From assembly GCF_000189635.1 (NCBI RefSeq), contig NW_002475971.1:1-64000 (forward strand): a stretch of DNA of 64,000 nt. Reading direction: 5' to 3'. This DNA comes from Tetrahymena thermophila SB210 (taxonomy: Eukaryota > Ciliophora > Oligohymenophorea > Hymenostomatida > Tetrahymenidae). Below the pieces are notes generated by a model. It had not been told where the DNA came from. It did no database searches and worked only from the letters and a program-made list of their open reading frames with translations. Shown here piece by piece: positions 27,752 to 39,634 of the stretch (positions are counted from its first letter, which is position 1; each line of letters begins with the position of its first letter). Made by a program: the position numbers and the translations under genes.

Positions 27752-30100
27752 ATGGTCTTTGATAATTAGTCAACAGTTGCTTTAGTAACATGTGATAAAG
27801 GAGGTTAGCATTAAGGGGAGTACATTTAATTTGTATGTTTGAATCCTCTATGCAGAAACGAATGCCTTATATGTTGTGTTTGCAAAGTTATAAAGCATAA
27901 AGATCATCAAGTCTTCCCCCTTAAAACGCTTTTTGATGATTTAGAGTTTAAGTCAAAAAAACTTGAAAGAAAAACAGAACTCACTGTTCTCAGCGAAATT
28001 GAGCGCGCTTAAGCCTTAGCATTGGAAGGTATTCAGAGTTTGAGTAGATATGCTTAGATTAAATTTTAAAAAATGGAAGATAAAATGAAAAATTTCTTTT
28101 AAAATTTGAGGAATGAAACAAGACAGCATTTCAACAGTCGACCTATATGGACAAATGAAGTTGAAAGATTGAGATTTGAAAGTGATAAAGATCATCTTGA
28201 AGTAAAGATCTAAGAAGTTTTGGATAATATATAAATAGGAGAAGGAAAGATACAAAAGATTAATGAAGAATTTTTTGGTTCTAAAAGTACAGAACCAATA
28301 GATTATTTTGTGTAGAGCTATCTAGAGACTCTAAAAAATATACATATAGCAATAAGCACATAGTATTCTAAGCTTTATAATCCTTAATCCTAACCATAAA
28401 ATTCTAGAAAGGACTATTTCTAAAATCCTGTTGCAATGTCTTAGATTTAACTTATGAACTTGTAGCAATAAATAGTTAATAGCAAAGCTTAATCTCTTAA
28501 AAATGGTGAAACATCCAGCAACCGTAATTATGAAACTGCTTCATTTTCAAGCAAGAATATCTAGCAGTAAACATCAACAAGCAACGCCTCTTAAAGTAAC
28601 TATAATACTGAAGTTAAATAAGGTTAAGCCTTACCTCGAAATCCTACCTTTTCTGGTTTTAATTAGTATGCAGATTTTTCATAAGCATAAAATGAAAATA
28701 CAAGCGTAAAATCAAAAAGTATTGGAGGTTTTGTAAATAAATAGTAGTAGCAATAGTATATAAAAGAAGTCAACTAAGATGCTTCCCCTGATAGAATGTC
28801 TTAAAATCCAATTTTGATGCAATAGTCAACAGTATCACAAACAATACCAAACTTATCATAATTATAGTCAATATAATTTGATTTGTAAAAGCAAATTTTA
28901 TAATAATAGGCATTATTATAATAGTTATAATAACAAACCCAAAATAACTAGTCTTTTTAATCTACTCCAATTCAGAATTTATTTTAACAGTAAATTTAGC
29001 AATCCTCTTAAAGTACAACCCCATTAGATGCTCGCAGAAATTGGTCATTACCAAAAACTTCTATTGAATCAGTAGCTTCTTAGGCGCTTTCCAGCTTTAT
29101 GAGAACAGGATCACCTTCTCCTCCACAGAGACTAATGTATTACTCTAGCCTGTTTTAGCAGCATGTTCAAAATAGATAGATCATGTAATAAGGTATTGCT
29201 TCCACTGCTTTATAGAGATTTTCAAGCCAACCTAAAATAGCTATTACTCCAGCAAGCACAGGTATGAATAATAGTTAAGTCCATAGTGCAGGTGTAATCT
29301 AGCAGAATTAGCAAAATGACAGAAAGTCAAATTTTGGTGGTTAAATTAATATTTCTTAAAATCAATACTATGAATAAGATTTAGAAGCAGAAGACTTAGT
29401 TAACCAAAAGTTAAAAGAGCTACCAAAAAGCTAAGAAAGATAATTCCGTTTTAGATTCCATAAAGAATATAAGCACAAAAACATAGAATTGTATGATTAA
29501 TTCAAGAAAGCAAAGGGATCCTCCGATAACTTTGAAACTCGTTTAGCTTTAATATCTCCATCTGTGGAAGTAAAGCCCGTGAGAGAGTATAGTTGGGCTA
29601 TAAAAATAGTTAGTTGTAAGTCTGTAGCATATTCTAGTCCTTTAGCAATAGGAATTTGCTTGAAGCGTCACTCTGAAAACAACCAATTTTAATTTATAGG
29701 TGAAGATAAATAGTGTGGACCAGCTACAGGATCTCTTCGTTATACATAAAGCTTTAGCAGACTATCATATGCTTCTGGAGTAAATACTCCTTCTACTACT
29801 ACTATATCTTAAAAGAGTGAATTAAGCACTCACGGATGTTACTTGTTAACTGCTGCAGGATTCATAAGAAATCATACTGATTCTAAATAAGATATGAAAA
29901 AAGTTTAGGTAAGATTTGATCAAGGTGATATACTAGTTTGTCACTTTAATCCTTTCAGAAAATACCTCAAAATAAAAAATAAGAACTCAGGCGAGTACTG
30001 TTTAATAAATATTGAACTAACTCCAGGGGATTAATTATTTCCCTGTGCCCGTATAAGTTATTGCCAAGATATAGTAGAGATAATAGATGACTTTGAGTGA
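27752..30100 (+). CDS. B-box zinc finger / SPRY-like domain protein (TRIM-like without RING)
   Basis: Intronless, 782 aa, ATG 27752, TGA 30098-30100. Residues 14-52 form a zinc-binding B-box pattern: Cys14, His20, Cys29, Cys34, Cys38, Cys41, Cys44, His49, His52. A helical coiled-coil-like region follows (about 60-210). A long Q/S/N-rich linker (about 215-560) contains poly-Gln runs. The C-terminal 200 residues look SPRY-like: a core W-x-I-x-I strand (EYSWAIKIVSCKS), LAIGICL, HGCYLLTAAGFIRNH, GDILVCHFNPFRKYLKI and LFPCARIS. This is B-box, coiled coil, SPRY in TRIM order, but no RING precedes the B-box. Roles of such proteins include ubiquitin-pathway adaptors and cytoskeletal binding; none is shown here. 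Confidence 0.8.
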
Positions 30101-31055
30101 TTTTATTAGTTTATTTTTTAAATAAACAAATTTTACATTTTTATATAAAAACTGTTTACAAATATTGCTATGTATTTATGCTTTCTTTCTTTACACTTTT
30201 TGAAATAAAAGTTTCTAATATAATATGTTTTGTTAATTAAAATACCTATAACTTAAAATCAAAATTATTTTCAAAGAAAGCTCACTTCGTAAATTAAAAA
30301 ATATAATATATATTAAAATTGAAAAATTTTAATAAAAGATTATTAAATTAATTTAAAAATATTTATTTATTCTCTCAAATGCAACATTCAATGCAATTTT
30401 ATGTAAGAAAAATTTAAAAATATTCATTAATCTAAGTAAATTTGTTTCTTTATAGTTAAAGATTAATTAAAACTAAGTTAAATAGGTTATTAGAAGACCC
30501 ACTCACTTCATTAATTTCAGATTTTATATTAAATGAAAATATTCAAAAACAACTTAAAAATTTAAATTTTAATGAATTTTATGAAAAAATAATATGTTGA
30601 GGAGCAAAATATAATAAATAACTGAGAGATGCTTAAAATAACTTCTTTCAAAATTAACTAAATGTAAGCAATTAAGCAAGTAGATTTTTTTCACTCTTTT
30701 ATAAAATGTTTAATAAGATGATAAATATCATCTCTTTTATTTTGTAAGCTGGTAAACTTTTATTACCTCGATAAGAAAGAATAATTTATATTGGAAAGAA
30801 ATAAAATTTCAATTTCTAAAATGAAATCAATGGCCAATAAAATTCAAATTTAACATAGTCTTACATTTCTAAATACCATAAAATTTATCCGTTTATAAAA
30901 TATGCTGTTAGCAAAAGAAAATTAATAGATACAGAGTTATATATCTAATTTAGAAAAATTAATAATCTTATTAAAAGTCAATAGCAAAAAGTTTGAAATC
31001 AAAAGGAGAGTTTTAGGAGGAGTTTTTATTTATTAATTGATTTTTAAGCATATAA
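30101..31055. other. Intergenic with one open stretch of doubtful value
   Basis: From about 30601 to 30990 one + frame is open for about 128 codons (contains SKYHKIYPFIKYAVSKRK and INNLIKSQQQK). It could be an upstream exon of the next gene, but no splice pair with the right phase was found. The rest is A/T tracts. Confidence 0.35.
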
Positions 31056-32646
31056 ATGCAATAAAACCCTGACATTTTTTATGATAGATAGGCAATAGAA
31101 ATGCCGAAATTTTAAGATTTACCTACAAACAATGCTTAAAATATCCATAAAATTGAAAACAATTAATAACCACAATAAAATAAAATCTAAAATCTGAATA
31201 TTATTAGAGATTACAAAGATTATATCTTACAGCTTTCAGAACAAGAAATAGGAGAATTTTTAAAAAATGATTTGGAATTCTTGATAAATAATTTTTATCA
31301 AAACAATTTATATGAGGAAAGAAGAAATAGCTTGATTGTTATTGTTTACATTTTGTATTTCTTAAAAAGTATTGATACTGCTAATTAGATTATCAAGGAG
31401 CTTAGTTATTACTTAAATTAAGATGAAAATAATTTCTCTGGAGTGATTAACTTTCAAGATTTAAAATTGCTAATAAAAAATGATCAATAAATATGTGGAA
31501 GTCTTCTAAAATTTTTGTCGATTTACAAAATAGGATATTTAATGAAACCATTTATAAAAGATATGAAACTCAATCTTGAAAATGTTGATAAGCTAACTTC
31601 TTCTCTTTTAATATAAAATAACAATTTAGATGCAATAAATTACCTACTAAACTTTCAAAATGATGCACTAAACTAATAAGAACTTGATAAAACTAAAAAT
31701 ATTATATTTGGCATTCTAGAAAAGCGCTATGCTGAGTACAAATACTTTCAAAGCTCTTCAATTCTAAGGTAAATTTATTAGTTTTTCATTTTACAACAAA
31801 AATTAATTTTAAATTATTAATTACTGAGCGTATGCTTCCCTTAATTTAAAAGTAATCTATTTTTTTACTTTTATTCCCTTTTAATAATCAATAAAAATCA
31901 TCACAAATCATATATAGTTTTTTAATTAAATTTTCTGCTTTTTGCCTTTAGTATTGGTAAGTAGATTAAAGAATAAAGTTATATTACCTTAAAAAATATC
32001 TACTAAAAACTAAATAGCTCATATAAATACTTTAAATTAATTTTTTATTTTTTTATCAAAAATAAACAATTAGAATATTTTATAATTTGTTGCTACTAAT
32101 ATTTTACTCGCATTTGAAAATTTAAAATATCCCAAACGATTTCTAACAAGATGCTATTAATACATCGCTTATTTTATTGTTATATTTCAATATTATTGAT
32201 GAATTATATTCAGATAGTTTTAAATGCATTTTATATTACCAGATAAATCTCACATAATGCTTATCTAAAATTAAACTTTGTAAAGCTATTAACTTAAATA
32301 ATCTTAAAGATATTTAGCAAACATAACTATGATATTTTAAATGGCTTAATAAATTTATTTCAAAACAATAACTAGAATTTTTTAATTTTACATTATTTTT
32401 TTTAATAAGTTCTTGTAACTTTTGGAAGTTATTAGTTCATAGGATTATTTTGATATAAGTAAAAATTTCGCACAATAAGTAGTGCTCATAAAAGAAAAAA
32501 ATGAATAAAGTGAGCTCCAAAAAATAATGCATGTGCAAATATTAAAGCCTAGTTTTTTTCAAAAAATAAAAAATGATATTAGTAATTTAAAAATTAAAAT
32601 TAGCTTATATAGGTATTTAAAGCCACTTATTTGTTTGAATTAGTGA
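31056..32646 (+). CDS. Hypothetical alpha-helical protein, uncertain exon structure
   Basis: ATG 31056 (MQQNPDIFYDRQAIEM) opens a 237-codon exon to 31768, preceded by an in-frame TGA. It is Leu/Ile/Asn-rich with amphipathic helices (NSLIVIVYILYFLKSID, NNNLDAINYLLNFQND) that could be ARM/HEAT-like; this is inference. Downstream the frame is broken. A formally valid model uses introns 31769-32073 and 32280-32317 to reach TGA 32644-32646 (415 aa), ending SLYRYLKPLICLNQ. The second intron (38 bp) is unusually short. Other frames in 32060-32460 also give helix-like peptides (NILLAFENLKYP, NYDILNGLINLFQNN), so a decayed 3' half with frameshifts is an alternative. The first exon is the reliable part. 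Confidence 0.5.
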
Positions 32647-32974
32647 GATCAAAAGCATTTAATTATTTAAAACTATATTTTTTGAATTTTAAAACGAGCG
32701 CAGAGTGAAAAGTGAATTCATCATTCTTTGCTGAATATATATTTTAAATTATTTTTTTTAATTTTAAAATTAATAAAGTATTATAAAATTTGTTTTAACC
32801 GTTAAACATAAACTCAAATCAAAGAATTGTCATTTCAAAATAATAAAATTAATTTAAAAAAATGATATTTATAATTATTATTAGCATTTAATTAAATTAA
32901 AAGAATGAATTTTTATTTTTAATTTTTCTTTAACTTATTTTTTTTAAAGTATAAGGTAGTTTTCTTTAATATCC
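32647..32974. other. Intergenic, AT-rich
   Basis: Short spacer before the channel gene. Nothing recognisable. Confidence 0.6.
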
Positions 32975-35900
32975 ATGTTTGAAGTTTTTTTCGAAAGTAA
33001 TTTTGAAAATTTATGGCAAGGAATGTTAAAATATCTAAAAAATTATAGCTAGTTAGAATCAGGAACTATTTTCGTTTTGTAGAAGAAAACAATTTAAGAT
33101 GCGATAAAATTTAGAAGACTTGATTTTATTGTTCAATCTCTTTTATTCTATCGCTAAGATACTGAAAAAATTCTTAATTAAGAGGATGTGTTTTTTAGTT
33201 TGATACCTATGATAAATGAAACAAAATATTTTAGTGATATAATTTGCATATTGAGTTAGTTTTATAAATAGATAAAATCTAGGAAACAATAAGAATATTT
33301 AATAGAAATATTTACTATGATGCTTAATAACAATTGTCCTATTATTAATAGTTAAAATATTTTATCAAATGGACATATTTTAACAAGTAGCGTTCATCAA
33401 ATTGGTCATGCCTGTAGAAGTGCCCACACTTCTCCTAAATCTACTAAAAATATACACTTAAATTTATTAGAATCTTAAGTCTATAGTTAAGATTTGCAGA
33501 AATTTAATATCAATTTAAGTTATCTATTTTACACATTATCTCCAATTATAACTTGCACTATAATTTCAAAAATATTTTATATTTTAAGCTAAAGATTCAA
33601 TTCTCCATTAAAGCTAAAGCTAAAATAAGTTGCTCTTGAGTATTTAAATTTATCGATTGCTTTCAGCCAAGAAGTAGAAGATTTGCGATAATGGAAAATG
33701 TTGTTATTTGACATTATTTATCCAGCAAGATTCACATTAATTTAAATAACTCTAAATTACAAGGACTTTTTTTCTCCTCTTTTAAGCCTAAATAATATAA
33801 AAAATACCTTATTTACTAAATGGAAATCCGAATATAATTTTTCATACAATATTTTAGCCTGTTCATCTTAAATGAATCTATTTTAGGAATTAATTTAGCT
33901 TTAAAATGGTAAAATTAGGGATTTACCTCCTTTTGTTCCAGCAGAAAATATCTCAGATTTGCAAGGCAAAGCCTTCTAGAACTTTTAGATTATGCATTCA
34001 CAACCTATAATTGATGAAAATAATCAGCGAAATGCTATATTTAATAATGAAAACTTTTAAAAAATGAGTAAAGAATTTAATTAATTTAATTTTTTCCTTT
34101 TAATAACCAAATTCGCATTTACTTACAGATTACTTTTACATGCATTTAATTCAAATTATCAAGTTTCACTTAATAAAATTTAAACGAATTGAAGAGTAGA
34201 AAGTAATTAATTATAAATTAGTCAAATTTCTGCTCTTCATATAGAAGATTACATTTATATATAATTAGATAATATAACTATGTGAATAATTGAATATTGT
34301 TAAGTGGTAAGGTTATTGAATAATAAATTTTTAAATTAAATTTACTAATAAAATTTAACAAGGTAAAGTTAGTTAGTACTGATTGTATATTTTATTTTAT
34401 AAATAGATGAATAAAAGAGAGTAATGGTGTAACAAGATTTTTAAATAGCTTTTTCACAAGCAGAAGACTAAGACACTGAAAGATAAAAAGAATTGTAAAT
34501 AAAACAAAGACTTGTTGGACACTCGCAATTTCAAGCTCTTTAAAAAAAGCCGCGTTATCCAAATTTAAGTAAAATGCTGTATTTCTTACAAGAAGGAATA
34601 ACACTTGTAAAAGAAAGTCATATAAAAAATGATTATTATTTTTACTAATAAGTTGTCATATAAAGATCAGTTATGATGAGAAATATTTTGGAGCTAATAT
34701 TTTTTATTATTTTATTTTTGTTATGCTTTATTTATTCGCTAGACTTCATTAATTAGTATATTAATTTCTAGAAGATCTCCAGCGCATACTTACAATTATA
34801 TTTTTAAAATATTCCTCCAGATCAATATATTTAATCTTGGTCTTAAATTTGCAGCCAATTTTTAACTAATCTATAAATAAAACAAGTTAGCGTACCAATA
34901 AACTCATTACCTAATAAATAAAGCTATTTTGATTTCTGTGTATAGCATGTCTAGTACTAAAGCTGTGGTGTATAATAAATTTATGACTTATTTATAAATG
35001 ATTGCTAATATTTAGAAAAATTGTTTGTGGCTATGAATGAATTGAGCGTCACTCCAAAAGTTTTTTTTGGACTGTTTACATCGTATGTCTTACATATAAT
35101 TTAATTACTTTGGTATCAGATTTTGATTAAAAAAAGGAGATACGTATTTGGATTTTTTGAAATTGTAGATTTAGTCATCACAATATTGGCTTGTTTAATT
35201 GTGTGGCATATGGATTCTAACTTAAATCCTTCTGTTTACATATCAAAATAATAAAACTAATATGATCTGATTAGCAATTGTGAGACATTTAAGAATTTAC
35301 TGATGTTTTTCTTTTTAGTTTTATGGGTAAGACTTTTTCGTTATGTAAGGAAAACCTCAAAATTTGGAAAAATAATTAAAATATTTGAACTAGTCGTAAG
35401 GGACATGTTTTGGTTTTTGATAATAATACTTCTAGTGGTTGCAGCATCTTCCATGTTTTTTTATATTGGATTTGGCTATGCTTATTCGGAATATAATAGC
35501 TTTGCTGAGGCTTACTTGTAACTATTTTCCTCCATTTTTTCAGGTTTTTCTCTAAATGGTAAAAGAATGGACACTCAACTTTACTTGATCATCTTCTTGA
35601 TAATTTTTAATATATTTGTAATAAATATATTAATTTCTGTCCTATCAAATAATTACAAGCGTGTTTCTGAGCAAGCAAATATGGAATACTCGCTAATATT
35701 GTATGAGGACTACATTAAATTAAAAAAAAATGATATTTACGGTTCTACTTTTTACTTTCCACCTCCTCTTAATGTGATAAATTTTATATTCACTCCTTTG
35801 ATTTACTTTTTTCCAAAATATTCGATTCTAATTAATAAAATTAGCTTTCAAATATCATACACTGTTCTAATGATTGGCTTTATTGCACTTTTTACTTGTT

Positions 35901-37507
35901 TGTAAGCTTTGCTGATAATACCATCTTATATAATAACTTTTTTCCTAATCATTTTTAACATCAACAACTCTTTTACACTAAGAAGTTTACATAGAATTTT
36001 CCTATCTATTCTATGGCTTGCTTTAGGTATTCCTATCCTCTTAATTTAAATATTTTTCAATGATTTTCCTTTGTTTGTGAAATCTTGTTTCTTTGCTCTT
36101 CATAAGAAAAAAATATAAAAAATCTTTGAAATAGACTAGTATGAAAAAGTGAATATCTAATTTTTAAGGAATATTTTGAAAAAAATTCGCTAGAAGAGTA
36201 AAAAGAAGGCATTGCTTTCTCTTTCTTGCTATAACGCTTCTGTTTTCACTCATGTTCCTTGCCAATCTAATTTCCAAAGTTTAGCATCTCATTCGCCAAG
36301 TTTTGCTGGAAATACAAATTTTATTTGGAATATCAATAATAATTAGCATGTTTTGAATAATTAAAACACTAAATAGCTTAACAAGTTTGATACAAATAGT
36401 TCATAAACATATTTTATAGAAAATTAAAATAATGCTTAATAAGAAAAAATAGAATAATTGCTTTAAAATGGGATTTTTTTACAAAATAATTAAGCTATTG
36501 TAAAAAATTTTCCAAAATACCCATAAAATAAAATAATGTAGTAAGAGTAATCAATATCACCTTCCTATCAAATTTAGTAAACAAATTAAGGGAACGAGAA
36601 TCAAATTATAGACTTGTCTTATAAAATTAAAGTTTCCCCACCTCCCATTTTAGATTAAAATAGTAAGATAGTTGATTCAGTTACGACTACAATAGATGAC
36701 ACTTTAAACACTTTAAAAATATTAGGATAAAACGATTAATCAAATAAGCAAGAAGATGCTAATTAGGGGTTAAATTGCTAGAATAACCAGATTACGAGCA
36801 AGAACACAAAACAGAATCAACAATAGCCAACTTTATCTTAATTTAACAACTATTCTAAAGCAAAAAAAATCCCTCCAAAATCTTAAAATTAAGAAAACTA
36901 AATTTTTTCCTAAAATTCCAATGCTAATAATCTTAATAATTAAAATATCAAAAACGATAGAGCATACCCAATACTTTTCATAGATACTACTTAAGAAGAA
37001 AATTAAGCAAATATTTAAGGGTTTGATGATGAAAGTTTTTTTGAGCCTAAAAGGAGCAATTCTTAGTAAAACAGCTAAATTAATCCTGATATCTTGACAA
37101 CCAAAAAAGTGACAGAAATGTATTACCAAGAAGTCATTGAGCAATAAAAGTAAAAAAATATTTTGTCTACAGCTGGGCAAAAGAAAGGAGAGCCTTTACA
37201 AGAAATTGCTATGCTCTAATCATAAATAAGCTAATTTCTATAAACAGAAGAAATTTAGAGTTCTGGATTATGGTTAGAACTCTTCTTGAAGCGTACTTCT
37301 TATCAAGCAAATAATTTAAAGTATTCAATGTTATTGTAATACTTACTAGATGCTAAAAAATCGACTTGCTTTATTTAGGCAAAAAGTAAAAATGTCAAAA
37401 AATAGCTTGAAAAACAATCTGAATTGATTTCACTGGTTGATGTACAGATTGGAAAACGAGTGATTTCCAAATTTTTATAATGCAATTAATTTTTAACCTA
37501 AAAATGA
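32975..37507 (+). CDS. Polycystin/TRP-like cation channel
   Basis: ATG 32975, TGA 37505-37507, introns 34068-34128 and 34307-34362, 1,471 aa. Residues 1-520 are a cytoplasmic, helix-rich region without a recognised domain. A first membrane helix at about 527-552 is followed by a 100-residue Cys-containing extracytoplasmic loop, as in polycystins. S2-S4-like helices lie at about 655-675, 690-708 and 734-752 (the last ends VRLFRYVRK). S5 is at about 767-795. A pore-like segment FAEAYLQLFSSIFSGFS (about 804-820) and S6 (about 827-855) follow. Then come extra hydrophobic segments at about 891-906, 921-957 and 966-988, unusual for this family. The last 480 residues are an N/Q/S-rich cytoplasmic tail. 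Family members conduct cations, often in cilia. Ion selectivity and location cannot be read from the sequence. Confidence 0.82.
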
Positions 37508-39634
37508 AAGAGAAAAAAGAAAAAGAATGAATAAATGAACGAGTGAAGAAATAAAACAATGCATCATTAATGGCATAAATTCGTAATGGATAAATAAAAA
37601 ATCAATAACAATAATTTATTAATATATCTATAAATAAATAAAATGAAAGTAATAAATATAAATGTTTACAATTTTTTTTTAGTGAATTATGTATATAAGC
37701 TAAATGCAATTTAAATTTTAGTAATAATAAGTTTTTATAATATAGTAATAAAATTTAATATTTAAAAGCCATTTAAAATATTTAATAAAAAAAATAGACA
37801 TATGATTTATTTATGTAATCTGTTTGACATCTTTTAGAAATTTTATTAGAAGTTAAAGACCTTATTTAATTAAAAATTCAAATTACTAAGAGCTCAATTA
37901 TCCTTAATTTTATTACCTATAAATTAATTAATTATCTTTATTGCAAGTTTTCCCATCTTATCCCACCCTTTGCATTATTTTTGCAAAGTGATTGAAGAAT
38001 TAACAAATTATTATCTAACTAAAAACCCATTAAATTGAAAATAAATTAGCAATTCTTTCAAGAATATAAAAGAATTTATTTACTAACCTAGGTAATTGCC
38101 TGCTTTAAAAATTTATATACTTAAATCTTAAATCTTAAATTATATTCTACTGATTGACTATAAAAAAAAAAACATTTTTCATAAACTTTTTAAATTAATA
38201 TCGTAATTTTTAATTTGATAAAAATACAAAAAAGGCAAGTATTTTAGTACTATTTTACTGCATAAAAGAAAATATTCAAATATGCCTTAAATGGAATACA
38301 TAAGTTCAATTTGTAATTTTTTGCTCAAAAATTAGAATACCCACATAATAAAAATGTAAAATGTAATTTGTTTAATATTGTCAGTACTAAATTTTTTACC
38401 CATTAATTACAAAAATATTACACATCTAAAAACATATTTGCACTTGAATTTCAAGAGCAAACAAAATTTTAGGTATTTAATTCAAGAGTTTTAAAATTTT
38501 TTAGATTGCTATTTATAAGTTATTTATTATCAATTAGTAATAATTTAAGGCAAGTCTATTTAATGCATCTCCATGTTTATTTTTTACAATTAAGCTTTTA
38601 TTATATTTTTTTAGCTTCAGTAATAACACCCTTTCTTGAAAAATTGTTATGTTTTGAGATCTAAAATAATACCAAAAATCAGATCAGTTAATTTTATTTG
38701 TTAAGAATTAGAAATTAAATTGATAATAATTATATTCTAGCTATTAATTATTCGATTTTTTATTATATAATATTTTTTACAAATTAAGATGTATTTTAAA
38801 AGTATATAACCAATTACAGTAACCTTATGATTAAATAAATTATATTCACATTTTTAGATCAAACGCCAAATTATTTTACATTCGCGTCATACTTAAATCA
38901 GAATTTTGTTGTTGTTAGTATCCCAATCCTTTACTATTTTTAATTATTTTATCGAATTATTAACAAGCTCTTCGGTAAGTAATAAGTAAGAAATTCGATC
39001 TTTGTTATTTTATATTTACCCTGCCCCATGGTCTAAATGTATTTATTATTAATAATAGGGGATATTACAGAGATTACTTTAAATTAATTAAACTGTTTGA
39101 AAATAGAATCCAATAATTGAAATTGTGAATAGTAAATAGTAAATTTTAATTATCATTTATGTGCTTAATATTTTAAAAATATAAATACCATGAATCTATA
39201 GTTAATTTTTGTTTATAATTTTATAAATCTAAATAACAAATAACACCAATTAAAACAAAAAGAAAAACAAGCACATAGGCAAAATTTACAGACTTAGAAC
39301 TTAAAACTAACTCAGAAATCGTATTTTGCTGACCTTGATTCTTAAGAAGTTAATTCCCACTACTACCTAAGTAAAATTGCACATTGCTTTTAAATATTTT
39401 TCAATCTCTTAAAAAGTAGAAGATTTTTATCACTACTTAAATAAAATACTTTAAAATTCTTCACTCATTCTTTTTAAGATTAATTTTATTTAAATAACTC
39501 ACTCACTCATAATTTTATTTAAATTATAATAATAAATTTCTAACTTTTATATTTAAATAATTATAGGTGCTTTAACATTATTTACAGATCAATAAAATTT
39601 TAAATAATTCTCATATTTCCTGTAAAAAAATTGA
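37508..39634. other. Intergenic, AT-rich
   Basis: 2.1 kb between two + genes. A/T tracts with a few GAATGAATAAATGAACGAGTG-like short repeats just after the channel stop. No coding-like frame or structure seen. Confidence 0.6.

Noticed and set aside
30601..30990. Possible upstream exon for the 31056 gene
   Set aside because: No donor/acceptor pair with a matching phase links it to the first exon, and there is an in-frame TGA directly before the 31056 ATG.
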